From a virus, in the IMG/VR virus record IMGVR_UViG_3300037264_002924, positions 1 through 27,972 of that record: a stretch of 27,972 nt of DNA; one strand, 5' to 3'. Shown piece after piece: positions 6,972 to 14,269 of this stretch (its first letter is position 1; each line of letters begins with the position of its first letter). A program made the translations under genes and the position numbers. Under the pieces are notes generated by a model. It was not told where the DNA came from, searched no databases, and saw only the letters and a list, made by a program, of their open reading frames with translations.

Positions 6972-8890
6972 CTCAGATCCTCATCGAGGTCGAGTCCGTA
7001 CAGCGGATCGTCGCTGTCGTCTAGCAGTCCGATCCGCTGCGTCGGCTGCGGGGCTCCGGGCGAGTCAGTCGGACGCGCGCTGGCTGCCGCTGCATCGGAC
7101 GGTGCAGTCGGCTCCTCGGCAGTCGGCAGCAGCACTTCCTCGCGAACGGTGAAGTAGTTGATGGCGCCGATCGCAACCGACACACCTTCCTCGTTGCTCC
7201 AGTCCAGCGTCACGTCCTTGACTCGGAACACGTCCTGGAAGCCAGAGGAGTCGAGAAGCTGAGCGTACTTCTGCGCCAGCCCGCGCGAGAAGCCAAGCTC
7301 CTCCAAGAACGACACGCGGCCCTCCTGGTCGAGCGACTGGATGCGGGTCACGGTGTCGAACTCGTCCTGCCTGGCGAACCGGATCTTGATCGGGTCTCCG
7401 GCCTTGAGGTCGAGCAGGTCCGGGTCCTCGTTGTCTCCGCCGAAGGACGCCAAGTCCTTCGTCTCGATCTTGAACGTGATGTCGTTGCGACCCTGCTGCT
7501 CGTAGATGCCCTGGGCGATGCGACGCAGCACCTCCAGGTCTCGGATGCCGGAGACGCGGAACACATCCACCGTCTCACTCGCACCCGCGTTGCCGGGTCG
7601 CGTACCCGTGACGCGCGGCAGAGGGGGGAAGGTAGCCGAGAGCGTGACCTTCTCCTGCGTGTCGTAACAGCGCACCTCGACCGTGTTGACCTTCTGGGCT
7701 GCGAACTTCCTCTCGGCCGACAGGTCGGAGATATTGCGACCGTAGATGAAGCGGCGGTACTCGGAGAAGCCAAGCTCCTCGGTCTGCCGGCCCCGGAAGG
7801 GATCGTTGTCGCGCCGGGGGAACGAGGTGCCGTAGATGGTCCTCGGCTGTTGGATGACGACCGTCTCCTCGTCCATGAAGATGACGAAGCCGAACGCGCC
7901 GCACAGGTCGGTGAGGTAGTCCCAGTAGGACAGCTTCTCGTCTCCCTTGCCTGCCTTGCGGGCTGCGCCTTGGCCGCGACGAGAACGAGTGTGCCTCGGC
8001 GGCGGCACCACGAGCCGAGGCGGCGGAGTACCTCGCGGTCGCACCTCGACCACCATGCCCTGAGCGGCTGGCAAGGTCGCCAGCACCTCGGCCACCATCT
8101 CGTCGAGTGGCTTGGTCAGGTCAGCCTGAATGCCCGAGGGCTTGATGGAGTCGATGAGGATGCTGGTGAGGTCGCGCCCTTCGACGCTCACCGTCGCCTG
8201 CCCCTCGCTCGACCACTTGACCGCCCACGAGTCCACGAAGCCACGGAGCCTGCGGTTGGAGATGGGTCGCATCCCGCTGGCTCCAACGTCCACGGCTCGG
8301 GCACTTGGGTCGAAGTTCTGCCCCATGCTGGTCGTGACTTCGCCGCCCTGCACCAGACGCTCGTCGGACACGATGCTGAGCAGCTCGCCGTTGCCCCTGC
8401 GTTCGAGCCTCTGCACGCCTGCGTCGAAGTCCTCCTTCGACACGACGCCGAGGTACAGCTCCACCCCGCACGACCGGATGAGCCTCGGGTCGAATGGAGC
8501 GTCCATGAACGGAAACTCCATCTTGAACGTGTCGGCCGCTCGGATGCCGTTCAGCTCGATGCCCATGCTGTTGGGCTGGAAGGCGCCAATGACGAACGTC
8601 AACCCGTCTGTGCTGCTCTCCCCTTCTTGCGTCGTCGCCCTCACCGAGCCAGTGACCAGCGGCTCGATGAGGAACTGCCCTCGCCCTTGTTCCACGTACC
8701 GCAGTCCGGCGAGAGCGGCTGCCGCTGCGAGGACTGCCTGCGGTGTCGTCTGCCGGTCGGTCTGGCGCAGGGTCCTGCCGGGCGTCTGCCCCGTCGTCGG
8801 CGCAGAGGGCAGACGCATCGACGTGATCCCGTCTATCTCGTCGAACCGAACGAACAGGCGCACCTTGGTGCTGGGGTAGAAGTCGGCCAC
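6968..8890 (-). CDS. Baseplate hub protein (gp27/gpD-like)
   Basis: A 640-aa protein starting at GTG 8890. Residues about 85-270 carry beta-barrel-like sections (MGIELNGIRAADTFKMEFPFMDAPFDPRLI, VELYLGV, LRGFVDSWAVKWSSEGQATVSVEGRDLTSILID). A second domain includes LSYWDYLTDLCGAFGFVIFMDEETVVI near 330-355. This layout of two barrels with 'D-x-T-x-x-L' is typical of hub proteins (T4 gp27, P2 gpD), which sit between tube and spike. It is longer than P2 gpD (about 390 aa) and ends in an acidic Pro/Ala-rich tail (TAEEPTAPSDAAAASARPTD...DLDEDLR). The stop overlaps the spike start. Unusually, no clear Shine-Dalgarno precedes the GTG; an AT-rich 19-nt motif lies directly upstream instead. Confidence 0.78.
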   Translation of the reverse strand: MADFYPSTKVRLFVRFDEIDGITSMRLPSAPTTGQTPGRTLRQTDRQTTPQAVLAAAAALAGLRYVEQGRGQFLIEPLVTGSVRATTQEGESSTDGLTFVIGAFQPNSMGIELNGIRAADTFKMEFPFMDAPFDPRLIRSCGVELYLGVVSKEDFDAGVQRLERRGNGELLSIVSDERLVQGGEVTTSMGQNFDPSARAVDVGASGMRPISNRRLRGFVDSWAVKWSSEGQATVSVEGRDLTSILIDSIKPSGIQADLTKPLDEMVAEVLATLPAAQGMVVEVRPRGTPPPRLVVPPPRHTRSRRGQGAARKAGKGDEKLSYWDYLTDLCGAFGFVIFMDEETVVIQQPRTIYGTSFPRRDNDPFRGRQTEELGFSEYRRFIYGRNISDLSAERKFAAQKVNTVEVRCYDTQEKVTLSATFPPLPRVTGTRPGNAGASETVDVFRVSGIRDLEVLRRIAQGIYEQQGRNDITFKIETKDLASFGGDNEDPDLLDLKAGDPIKIRFARQDEFDTVTRIQSLDQEGRVSFLEELGFSRGLAQKYAQLLDSSGFQDVFRVKDVTLDWSNEEGVSVAIGAINYFTVREEVLLPTAEEPTAPSDAAAASARPTDSPGAPQPTQRIGLLDDSDDPLYGLDLDEDLR

Positions 8891-9024
8891 GAATAAAATC
8901 CGATTTGCCCCGAGCCCCTAGCAGCCCCTCAGAGGGCCGGAACCGGCGGGGCATATCTGCGCCGCACCCGGGCAAGGGGAACGCCGCTGAGGGGAACGTA
9001 GGCGGTCTGAGGGGCGGGTCTGCA
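8891..9024. repeat. Intergenic region rich in inverted repeats, containing 19-nt motif
   Basis: 134 nt without a gene between the LysM protein and the hub. At 8891-8909 lies GAATAAAATCCGATTTGCC, whose exact reverse complement occurs at 21056-21074. TGCCCCG at 8906-8912 pairs with CGGGGCA at 8947-8953, enclosing GCCGGAACCGGC and CCCTCAGAGGG. CTGAGGGG occurs at 8987-8994 and 9007-9014, with an inverted copy CCCCTCAG at 8925-8932. On the coding strand the 7-bp stem is followed by an AT-rich stretch and then the GTG of the hub gene, so it could act as an attenuator, processing site or operator. A candidate ATG-initiated reading frame across it is only a shadow. Confidence 0.55.
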
Positions 9025-10113
9025 TCACGTCCGCACGGGGATGAGAATGACCTCCCCGCCCTCCAAGAAGGAGTTGGCGAGCCCGTTGGCGTCGGCGATG
9101 AGCTGCCACGAGTCCGACGTGCCGTAGTACCGACGCGACAGGTCTCGGAGCGACTGCCCCTGCCGGCCGACGACGACATCGAGGTACTGCGGCTTGACCC
9201 GTCGCAGACGATCATCCTCCTGGCGCCTCGACTCCCTCGCTACCTGCTCCGCGTTCTGCCTCGTGGTGTGGAACGCGGTCCAGCTCTTGAGCATGTCGGT
9301 TGCGTTGTCGCTCGTGGCAGTCAGCTCAGCCGGCGTGTTGCCTACCTCGTCCACGATGCCCCTCACCTGCGAGCGGATGTTCGAGGAGATGGCGACGAAC
9401 GAGTTGATGACCTCCAGAGGCAGCTTCACGTTCTTGACCGTGCGGTCCACGAGCGCCACGGCGCGCGAGACGCCGGCCTGCACGAGACGACCCCGCCGGA
9501 TCACTTCGTCGGCCGTGTCCTCTGCGATGTTGTTGACGCGCTCCATCGCGTTGGCGGCATCGGCGAATGCTTGGAACACCGTCTCCAAGAAGGACAGGTT
9601 CCGAATCAGCTCGGTGTCGGAGACTCGGTTCACCTTCTGGCCGCGAGACTTCCAATCGAAGGTGACCTCCCAGTCGATGTCCTCCAGCCGGTGGTGCGTG
9701 AACTTCCAGGTGGCGATGCGACCGAAGCGGATGATGCCGCCCCAGCTCACGCGAACCTCCTGCCCGCTGCGACCGATCGACTCCATCGCGTCGCGCACCA
9801 GCTCCGGCGTGTTGAGGGAGAAGCGCTGTTCGTTCTCGACCAGCACCGCCGGATCGTTGGCGAGCTTGCGGAGCCGCCACGCGCCCTTCACATCGGTGGT
9901 CGGCTCCTCGATCGGGCCGAGCACCTGCTGGGTCGCCTCGGGGTTGCCGCCGTACCACTTGGTGATGACCCGTTGCTTGCCGCTCCACGAGACCGGGCGG
10001 TAGGGAAGCGACTGCCCCTGAAGGCGCAGCACTCGCATGCGCCCGGACTTCTCCTCGATGCGGAAGGCGTCCTGCGGATGACCTGGAGCGTGTTCCCGAA
10101 ACAGGTTCGCCAC
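9025..10113 (-). CDS. LysM-domain baseplate/tail protein (gp53-like or gpX-like)
   Basis: A 362-aa protein starting at GTG 10113, 3 nt after the preceding stop. The last 55 residues (YLDVVVGRQGQSLRDLSRRYYGTSDSWQLIADANGL...GGEVILIPV) form a LysM-like domain of the kind that closes phage tail proteins. Residues 100-165 include VSWGGIIRFGRIATWKFTHHRLEDIDWEVTFDW, matching the beta-rich N-terminal layout of tail proteins that bind the tube end. The middle (about 170-310) is helical and contains many Asn, Val and Arg. In myophages a LysM protein between tape measure and hub binds the hub-tube junction, so I infer a tube-to-hub adaptor rather than a peptidoglycan-binding enzyme. Confidence 0.8.
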   Translation of the reverse strand: MANLFREHAPGHPQDAFRIEEKSGRMRVLRLQGQSLPYRPVSWSGKQRVITKWYGGNPEATQQVLGPIEEPTTDVKGAWRLRKLANDPAVLVENEQRFSLNTPELVRDAMESIGRSGQEVRVSWGGIIRFGRIATWKFTHHRLEDIDWEVTFDWKSRGQKVNRVSDTELIRNLSFLETVFQAFADAANAMERVNNIAEDTADEVIRRGRLVQAGVSRAVALVDRTVKNVKLPLEVINSFVAISSNIRSQVRGIVDEVGNTPAELTATSDNATDMLKSWTAFHTTRQNAEQVARESRRQEDDRLRRVKPQYLDVVVGRQGQSLRDLSRRYYGTSDSWQLIADANGLANSFLEGGEVILIPVRT

Positions 10114-10116
10114 GGA

Positions 10117-10581
10117 CTACCGCCCCTCGAAGCGAGCACAGCAGCCCATCGCCTCCACGGTCGCCAGCTTGCCAGCGTCGTCGAGGACGGCGTAGCACTT
10201 GCCGCTCGCAGCCAACTCCGACTCGTACCAGCGACAGGCGTCACAGCTCGTCCCGCCCACATCCATCAGACCCGAGAGACCGGGCTCGACTGGAGCGAGC
10301 AGCGGGATGTCTGGACGGGTGTCAGACGGAGGACCGAAGACGTGGTACCCGCAGACGGCAGAGGCGGGCACCTTCACGGCCGGCGAATGGATCCAGCACT
10401 GCTCGGAGCGCGCCCACATGAAGCAGTTGTCGCAGCGCTTCCGGTTGCCGTCTGGGTTGGGATGTGCGTACAGGACTCCCCACGCCGCAGGCAGCCCGGC
10501 CGGCTGACGCTGCTTGAGCTTGGGCAGCGAGACTGACTCGACCTTCGCTGCCCACTTCTTGAGTCCTTCGCCGTTCGCCAT
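10117..10581 (-). CDS. Cysteine-rich protein with two four-cysteine clusters (154 aa)
   Basis: Not recognised as a named family. The 154 residues hold two similar cysteine units: C50-x2-C53-x8-C62-x14-C77 followed by GYHVFG, and C113-x2-C116-x12-C129-x17-C147 (with C148) followed by ARFEG. Each unit starts CD(N/A)C and has an aromatic residue just after the pair, so the protein looks like an internal duplication of a metal- or Fe-S-binding fold similar in spirit to small HiPIP or rubredoxin-like domains. ATG at 10581 lies 1 nt past the stop of the 141-aa membrane protein. Its place just before the LysM and hub genes suggests a tail-tip or assembly role. Whether it binds zinc or an Fe-S cluster cannot be told from sequence. 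Confidence 0.7.
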   Translation of the reverse strand: MANGEGLKKWAAKVESVSLPKLKQRQPAGLPAAWGVLYAHPNPDGNRKRCDNCFMWARSEQCWIHSPAVKVPASAVCGYHVFGPPSDTRPDIPLLAPVEPGLSGLMDVGGTSCDACRWYESELAASGKCYAVLDDAGKLATVEAMGCCARFEGR

Positions 10582-10582
10582 C

Positions 10583-11008
10583 TCACTCTCTCGCCTTCAA
10601 CACCTCGACAGCCCCCCACACCAGCACGCCCGTAGCGACTGCACCGACGACGAACCCGACAGTGAAGCCATTCCTAGCCCACCACCCGGGGTCGTCTGCT
10701 TCACCTGCCGCACCCTGTGCTTCGGCGAGCTGCTCCGTCACCTCGGCCAACAGCCGCTCCCTCACCCCCAGCCGGCCGCGTGCCTCATCAACATCGAGGC
10801 TGAGGCGAGCGTAGGCGAGAGCCTTCTCCTGAGTCATTAGGATGCCAGCGAAGGGCGCCGGTTGATCCTGCCCCACCTCCACGAGGTCGAGAGATGGCGC
10901 GGGCTCTGCTGTCGCCACTGCCACGGGCGCCGGCTCCGGGTCGCCGAGCGCAGACGACGGGAGCGAGAACAGCAGGAGCGACAGCAGGCCCGCGAAGACG
11001 TACCTCAC
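10583..11008 (-). CDS. Exported protein with signal peptide, coiled coil and C-terminal membrane segment (spanin-like candidate)
   Basis: The frame is open much further upstream, but the likely start is GTG at 11008, overlapping the stop of the holin-like gene as GTGA. This yields 141 aa: a signal sequence (MRYVFAGLLSLLLFSLPSSALG, residues 1-22), a Pro/Ala/Glu-rich linker, a predicted amphipathic helix at about 56-100 (EKALAYARLSLDVDEARGRL...EVTEQLAEAQ), and a membrane segment at about 113-134 (GFTVGFVVGAVATGVLVWGA) with a short basic tail. This topology recalls unimolecular spanins, but there is no cysteine to form a lipobox. It may instead be a lysis accessory or another virion-associated membrane protein. 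Neighbouring the holin-like gene supports a lysis role; confidence in function is low. Confidence 0.65.
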   Translation of the reverse strand: MRYVFAGLLSLLLFSLPSSALGDPEPAPVAVATAEPAPSLDLVEVGQDQPAPFAGILMTQEKALAYARLSLDVDEARGRLGVRERLLAEVTEQLAEAQGAAGEADDPGWWARNGFTVGFVVGAVATGVLVWGAVEVLKARE

Positions 11009-11526
11009 GGCTTCGCCGCCGGAGGGTTGGAGCGCATGAACGCAGCGATGGCTGACAGCCGCGCCTTCGGTTCGGAGATGGAGGCTGCCTTGTCCAACTC
11101 GAACTTCAGAGCCTCGACCTTCGCCCTCACCTCCGAGTCGCCCCCAGTGAGAGCAGCAGCGACGGCACCAGATGCCGCACGACTGGCCCGCCCCGCTGGC
11201 GTAGCAAGCGTGAGCACCTCGTGGGCGCCGACTCCTGCGAACGCAGCGCCGACTCCTGCGATCCCAGACATGAGGATCGAGAGCCACGGCTTGTGCAGCG
11301 CGAGGGCTCCGATGGCACCTGCTGCGAAGCCGAGCACGCTCGCCACAAGCGGGCGCACCCACTTGTGTTGTGCCGACACCTTCGACAGGATGCTCTGCCC
11401 GAACTTCGTCTTGGTGAAGTCCACGAGGATCTTCACGAGCGCTGCCAGCGCGACGATGGCTCCCATCGCCTTCGCGTTCTGCGCCAGTTCGATCCCTTGT
11501 CCGATGAGCTTGATCAAGTCTTCCAT
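11005..11526 (-). CDS. Holin-like membrane protein (173 aa)
   Basis: The chosen start is ATG at 11526 with GGAG 7 nt upstream; a GTG one codon earlier is possible. Three hydrophobic stretches are visible at about residues 20-37 (AMGAIVALAALVKILVDF), 58-77 (VRPLVASVLGFAAGAIGALA) and 81-100 (WLSILMSGIAGVGAAFAGVG), followed by a soluble Ala/Arg/Lys-rich C-terminal helix. This resembles phage holins with a soluble tail, though it is larger than most (about 70-150 aa). It overlaps the next exported-protein gene by GTGA and follows the 61-aa gene by 4 nt, so the three are probably co-expressed. Location between tape measure and baseplate genes is unusual for a holin, so a structural membrane role remains possible. 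Confidence 0.65.
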   Translation of the reverse strand: MEDLIKLIGQGIELAQNAKAMGAIVALAALVKILVDFTKTKFGQSILSKVSAQHKWVRPLVASVLGFAAGAIGALALHKPWLSILMSGIAGVGAAFAGVGAHEVLTLATPAGRASRAASGAVAAALTGGDSEVRAKVEALKFELDKAASISEPKARLSAIAAFMRSNPPAAKP

Positions 11527-11530
11527 CACA

Positions 11531-11716
11531 CTACTCCTTCCGTCGTTCTGCCCACTGCTTCACCTTCGCAGCCTTGACCTTGGCGGCCTCGACTGCTCGG
11601 AGCTGAGCAAGGGCTTCCTCTTGCGTGTCGTGCTTGCCGAGCACCTTGCCGGTCTTCTCGGCGATGACCAACCAGCGCCGACCTTGTCTTTTGATACTCA
11701 AAACCGGTGGGCTCAT
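11531..11716 (-). CDS. Small conserved-looking phage protein (61 aa)
   Basis: A 61-aa protein from ATG 11716 to TAG 11531-11533. It begins with a beta hairpin-like part (VLSIKRQGRRWLVIAEKTGKVLG) and continues with KHDTQEEALAQLRAVEAAK, then a basic helix. The pattern 'G-x-x-L-G-x-H-D-T-x-x-x-A-x-x-Q-L-R-A' is common in small phage proteins and in the C-terminal tails of capsid proteases, where it is of unknown function. No strong ribosome binding site is visible before the ATG, and its 5' end lies only 14 nt from the start of the divergent homing endonuclease gene. Part of its beginning overlaps an inverted repeat at 11689-11703. Confidence 0.65.
   Translation of the reverse strand: MSPPVLSIKRQGRRWLVIAEKTGKVLGKHDTQEEALAQLRAVEAAKVKAAKVKQWAERRKE
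11689..11703. promoter_or_regulatory. Operator-like perfect inverted repeat
   Basis: TTTTGA-TAC-TCAAAA is a 6-bp perfect inverted repeat with a 3-nt centre. It overlaps TTGATA (11691-11696), a possible -35 for the plus-strand endonuclease gene, and lies inside the first codons of the minus-strand 61-aa gene. A protein bound here could block the endonuclease promoter. It is also short enough to be chance. Confidence 0.3.
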
Positions 11717-11730
11717 ATTACAATCTCGCT
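11714..11730 (+). promoter_or_regulatory. Candidate promoter for plus-strand homing endonuclease (leaderless-type start)
   Basis: TACAAT at 11719-11724 matches the -10 consensus at 5 of 6 positions and stands 6 nt before the ATG at 11731, the spacing expected when transcription begins on the start codon. An alternative is CATATT at 11714-11719, which lies 17 nt after TTGATA at 11691-11696. No Shine-Dalgarno precedes the ATG, in line with a leaderless message. Confidence 0.4.
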
Positions 11731-12357
11731 ATGGCGCCTCCCGTGAAGCGAAGGTTTGAAAACGAGCTGGTCGGCAATGTTCGAGTCCTCTCCGAAATGT
11801 CGATGTCCGAACGAACAGGACGCCAACGCACCTTCCTCTGTCAGTGCCTCACATGCGGGCGACAACTCAGGATCGGATATAGCAACCTCCTCCGAAACAA
11901 GTTCGGATGCTGGAGTTGCCAGAGCAAGATGGCCCACACGACCCACGGGCTCCGCGACACGGCAGAGTACAACATCTGGAAGGACATGCGACGGCGCTGC
12001 AAGGTCCACCCCGACTACGCAGGACGAGGAATCTCCATCCATCCGCGATGGAGTAGTTTTGCTGACTTCTACGCTGACATGGGATCTCGACCGAGCAACA
12101 AGCACTCGATCGATCGGATCGACAACGACGGAAACTACGAGCCCGGCAACTGCCAGTGGGCAACACGATCTGAGCAAGCTCGGAACCGTCGGAGCAACCG
12201 CCCTGTGACGATTGGAGGAAAGACACAACTCATCGAAGACTGGGCTGCAGAAGCCCCGGTCGATCCTGCAACAGTCCACGCGCGACTTCGGCGTGGCTGG
12301 GATTTGGAGCTGGCACTCACCTCGCCGAGAAAACGGCCGGGCAGACCGAGAAAGTGA
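11731..12357 (+). CDS. HNH-type homing endonuclease (208 aa), antisense to the operon
   Basis: The only convincing plus-strand gene. Cysteines 37, 39, 42, 60 and 63 form a zinc-ribbon-like N-terminus (CQCLTCG ... CWSC). The catalytic half holds YNIWKDMRRRC (about 80-90), YAGRGISIHPRW (about 96-107), FADFYADMG, and SIDRIDNDGNYEPGNCQWAT (126-145), followed by EQARNRRSN. This is the standard layout of phage free-standing HNH endonucleases that cut DNA to spread their own gene. The tail (TQLIEDWAAEAPVDPATVHARLRRG) resembles the helix-turn-helix DNA-binding end of such enzymes. A GTG at 11707 gives 8 more residues, but ATG 11731 fits the conserved start better. It sits between tape measure and the 61-aa gene; a small GACGA/TCGTC hairpin (12364-12376) separates it from the convergent tape measure stop. 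Base use looks less GC-rich than its neighbours. Confidence 0.85.
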   Translation: MAPPVKRRFENELVGNVRVLSEMSMSERTGRQRTFLCQCLTCGRQLRIGYSNLLRNKFGCWSCQSKMAHTTHGLRDTAEYNIWKDMRRRCKVHPDYAGRGISIHPRWSSFADFYADMGSRPSNKHSIDRIDNDGNYEPGNCQWATRSEQARNRRSNRPVTIGGKTQLIEDWAAEAPVDPATVHARLRRGWDLELALTSPRKRPGRPRK

Positions 12358-12376
12358 TCGCTTGACGACCATCGTC

Positions 12377-14266
12377 CTACGCCCCGAACGGAATGGCCGT
12401 GCGCGCCGTGATGCGGGCCTCGGCTGCCCGGTTGATGTCGCGCTGGAACACGACCGCCACGCGGTCGGGATCCTGGTCGCGGAAGTCCATCTTCAAGTTG
12501 AACGTCGAGCCTCGGAAGTCGTTGACGGGCTGAGCCGGTCGCTCGCCCATCGCAGCCTCTACCTGAGCCCGAGCAATCGCTTCTTCGTTCTGACGCTGGA
12601 CCCACGCACTGATTTCCTCGGCCCTCGTCGTCGCTTGCTCGTCGCGTTCCTGTTGGACATCGCGAGCCCGTATCGACTCAGGCGAGATGCCAAACTGTCG
12701 CATCGCGAACTGGACGATCGGTTCTCGCATGATGATGTCGATGATCCACTTGATCGCCCGCACAAGACCGTTGAGCTGGAACACGAGGGCGATGACCCAC
12801 CGACCTGCCAACTCCGCGAACAACTCGACGAGCGGACGAACCGACGACCAGAGCTTCTGAAGTGACTCCCACAGCGTCCCCATCTGTGTCCTGAAGATCG
12901 TGCCCATCCCCGAGAGGTTGTTCTTGAAGGCGTACATCGCCCCGCCGGCCACGGCAGCAATCGCGACCAGGGCCATGAACGCAGAGATGGCAGCTCCGAT
13001 CGTCGCGATGGCCTGCGGGCCGCCGAGGGCACCCATGAGACCGGGGCCTGCTGCGGTCGCAGCACCGCCGGCCATCTGCATCGCAGGAGCCGCACGCAAG
13101 CCGGCGCCGATGATCACCTGCCCGAAGTGAGTCGCGACAGGAGCCGCACCGGCTGCCACTCCTGACGCAGCACGCGCCACCGTGCCGCCCGCTCCGGCGA
13201 GCATGCGACCCATCCCCCCCGCAGCACCGACAGCACGACCAGCGAGGCCGAGCGCGGCAGGCGCAGCCATCCTCGCCGCCATGCCGGCTCCGATCAGGGT
13301 GGGCAGTTGTTTTGCCTTCGCCACGATGTCGTCCCAGTGGGTCTGGATCCAACGGAAGGTCCGGGCCGCCAACTCCACCGACCTCTGGATGAACTCGGCG
13401 AACTTGTTGCCCCACCTCACCGCGAAAATCTCCACTTCCATCTGGTGCTTCTGCACCCAGCCGGACGTGCGTGAGAGCAGCTTGCCGATCGTGTTCATAA
13501 TCGGAGTGCCGAACGCCTCCATGATGTTGTCGCGGACATCCTTGAACGACTGAACGATCTGGGCGAAGCCAGGAGGCACCCCACGCATCGTCTCGCCGAC
13601 TCTGGCGAACGCAGACTGCAACGCCGCGAGCTTCTGCGGCTCGGAGAGCTTCGCGAACGACTTTGACTTCACGTCGAGCTGGCCAAAATTTCGGAGCAGT
13701 TGAACCATCGGGTCTCGCGCCCGCGTGAGCCCCGACATGATGCCCAGGACGGAGGAGCCGGCTTGGTCCATCGAGATGCCGAGTGGCCCAGCGACCCGCG
13801 TGAGGTTCTCGGTCAACCGCACACTGTCCTCGATCCCGCCGCCCGCCTTCTGGACTACACCGAACATCGACTCGAACGCAGCCGTCACGCTGTCCGCGCT
13901 GACGCCAGATGCGATGCCGATGTCCTCCAGTTGGTTGTGGACGGAGCGGGCAGCCGAGGACGCCTTGCCGAACTCGGCGCCGCTGGCTGCCATGAGCATC
14001 GCGCCGATCTGTCGCTGCGACTGCTGGGCACCCGACGCAGCCTGGATGGCCTCACGCCCGAGGCTCTTGAAGTCCTCGATGAGGCGACCGAGGCTGAGGC
14101 CGACGGTCACAGCAAGAGCCTGGCTCGCGAAGCGCGCAATGCCGCGCACAGCGCCACCTACAGAACCAGTCACGCGATCGAAGGACTGCTTCACACGGTC
14201 GGTGGCCTTGCTGGCTTGGTCATCCAGCCGAAGCCTGACCTTCACATCTGCTTGCCGCTCAGCCAC
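12377..14266 (-). CDS. Tail tape measure protein (629 aa)
   Basis: A 629-aa protein starting at GTG 14266 with GGAGG 8 nt upstream. It is mostly helical and Ala-rich, begins MAERQADVKVRLRLDDQASKATDRVKQSFDRV (a common tape-measure start), and carries a hydrophobic stretch of about 60 residues (ATIGAAISAFMALVAIAAVAGGAMYAF near 430-460) that may enter the host membrane. It scaffolds tube polymerisation and sets tail length. At roughly 0.15 nm per residue the tail would be near 90-100 nm, short for a myovirus. The gene directly follows the frameshifted chaperone pair, the expected arrangement. No peptidase or lysozyme motif was seen. Confidence 0.85.
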   Translation of the reverse strand: MAERQADVKVRLRLDDQASKATDRVKQSFDRVTGSVGGAVRGIARFASQALAVTVGLSLGRLIEDFKSLGREAIQAASGAQQSQRQIGAMLMAASGAEFGKASSAARSVHNQLEDIGIASGVSADSVTAAFESMFGVVQKAGGGIEDSVRLTENLTRVAGPLGISMDQAGSSVLGIMSGLTRARDPMVQLLRNFGQLDVKSKSFAKLSEPQKLAALQSAFARVGETMRGVPPGFAQIVQSFKDVRDNIMEAFGTPIMNTIGKLLSRTSGWVQKHQMEVEIFAVRWGNKFAEFIQRSVELAARTFRWIQTHWDDIVAKAKQLPTLIGAGMAARMAAPAALGLAGRAVGAAGGMGRMLAGAGGTVARAASGVAAGAAPVATHFGQVIIGAGLRAAPAMQMAGGAATAAGPGLMGALGGPQAIATIGAAISAFMALVAIAAVAGGAMYAFKNNLSGMGTIFRTQMGTLWESLQKLWSSVRPLVELFAELAGRWVIALVFQLNGLVRAIKWIIDIIMREPIVQFAMRQFGISPESIRARDVQQERDEQATTRAEEISAWVQRQNEEAIARAQVEAAMGERPAQPVNDFRGSTFNLKMDFRDQDPDRVAVVFQRDINRAAEARITARTAIPFGA

Positions 14267-14269
14267 CGA

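Noticed and set aside
8121-9215. 364-aa minus-strand ORF crossing the hub and the intergenic region
   Set aside because: Different frame from the hub and LysM genes, Arg/Ser/Gly-rich, and without recognisable domains.
8905-10536. 543-aa plus-strand ORF opposite the LysM, Cys-rich and intergenic DNA
   Set aside because: No domain, no ribosome binding site, and biased shadow composition.
11009-11362. Longer 259-aa form of the exported 141-aa protein
   Set aside because: The extra N-terminus overlaps the holin-like gene in another frame and is a shadow; the GTGA start gives a clean signal peptide.
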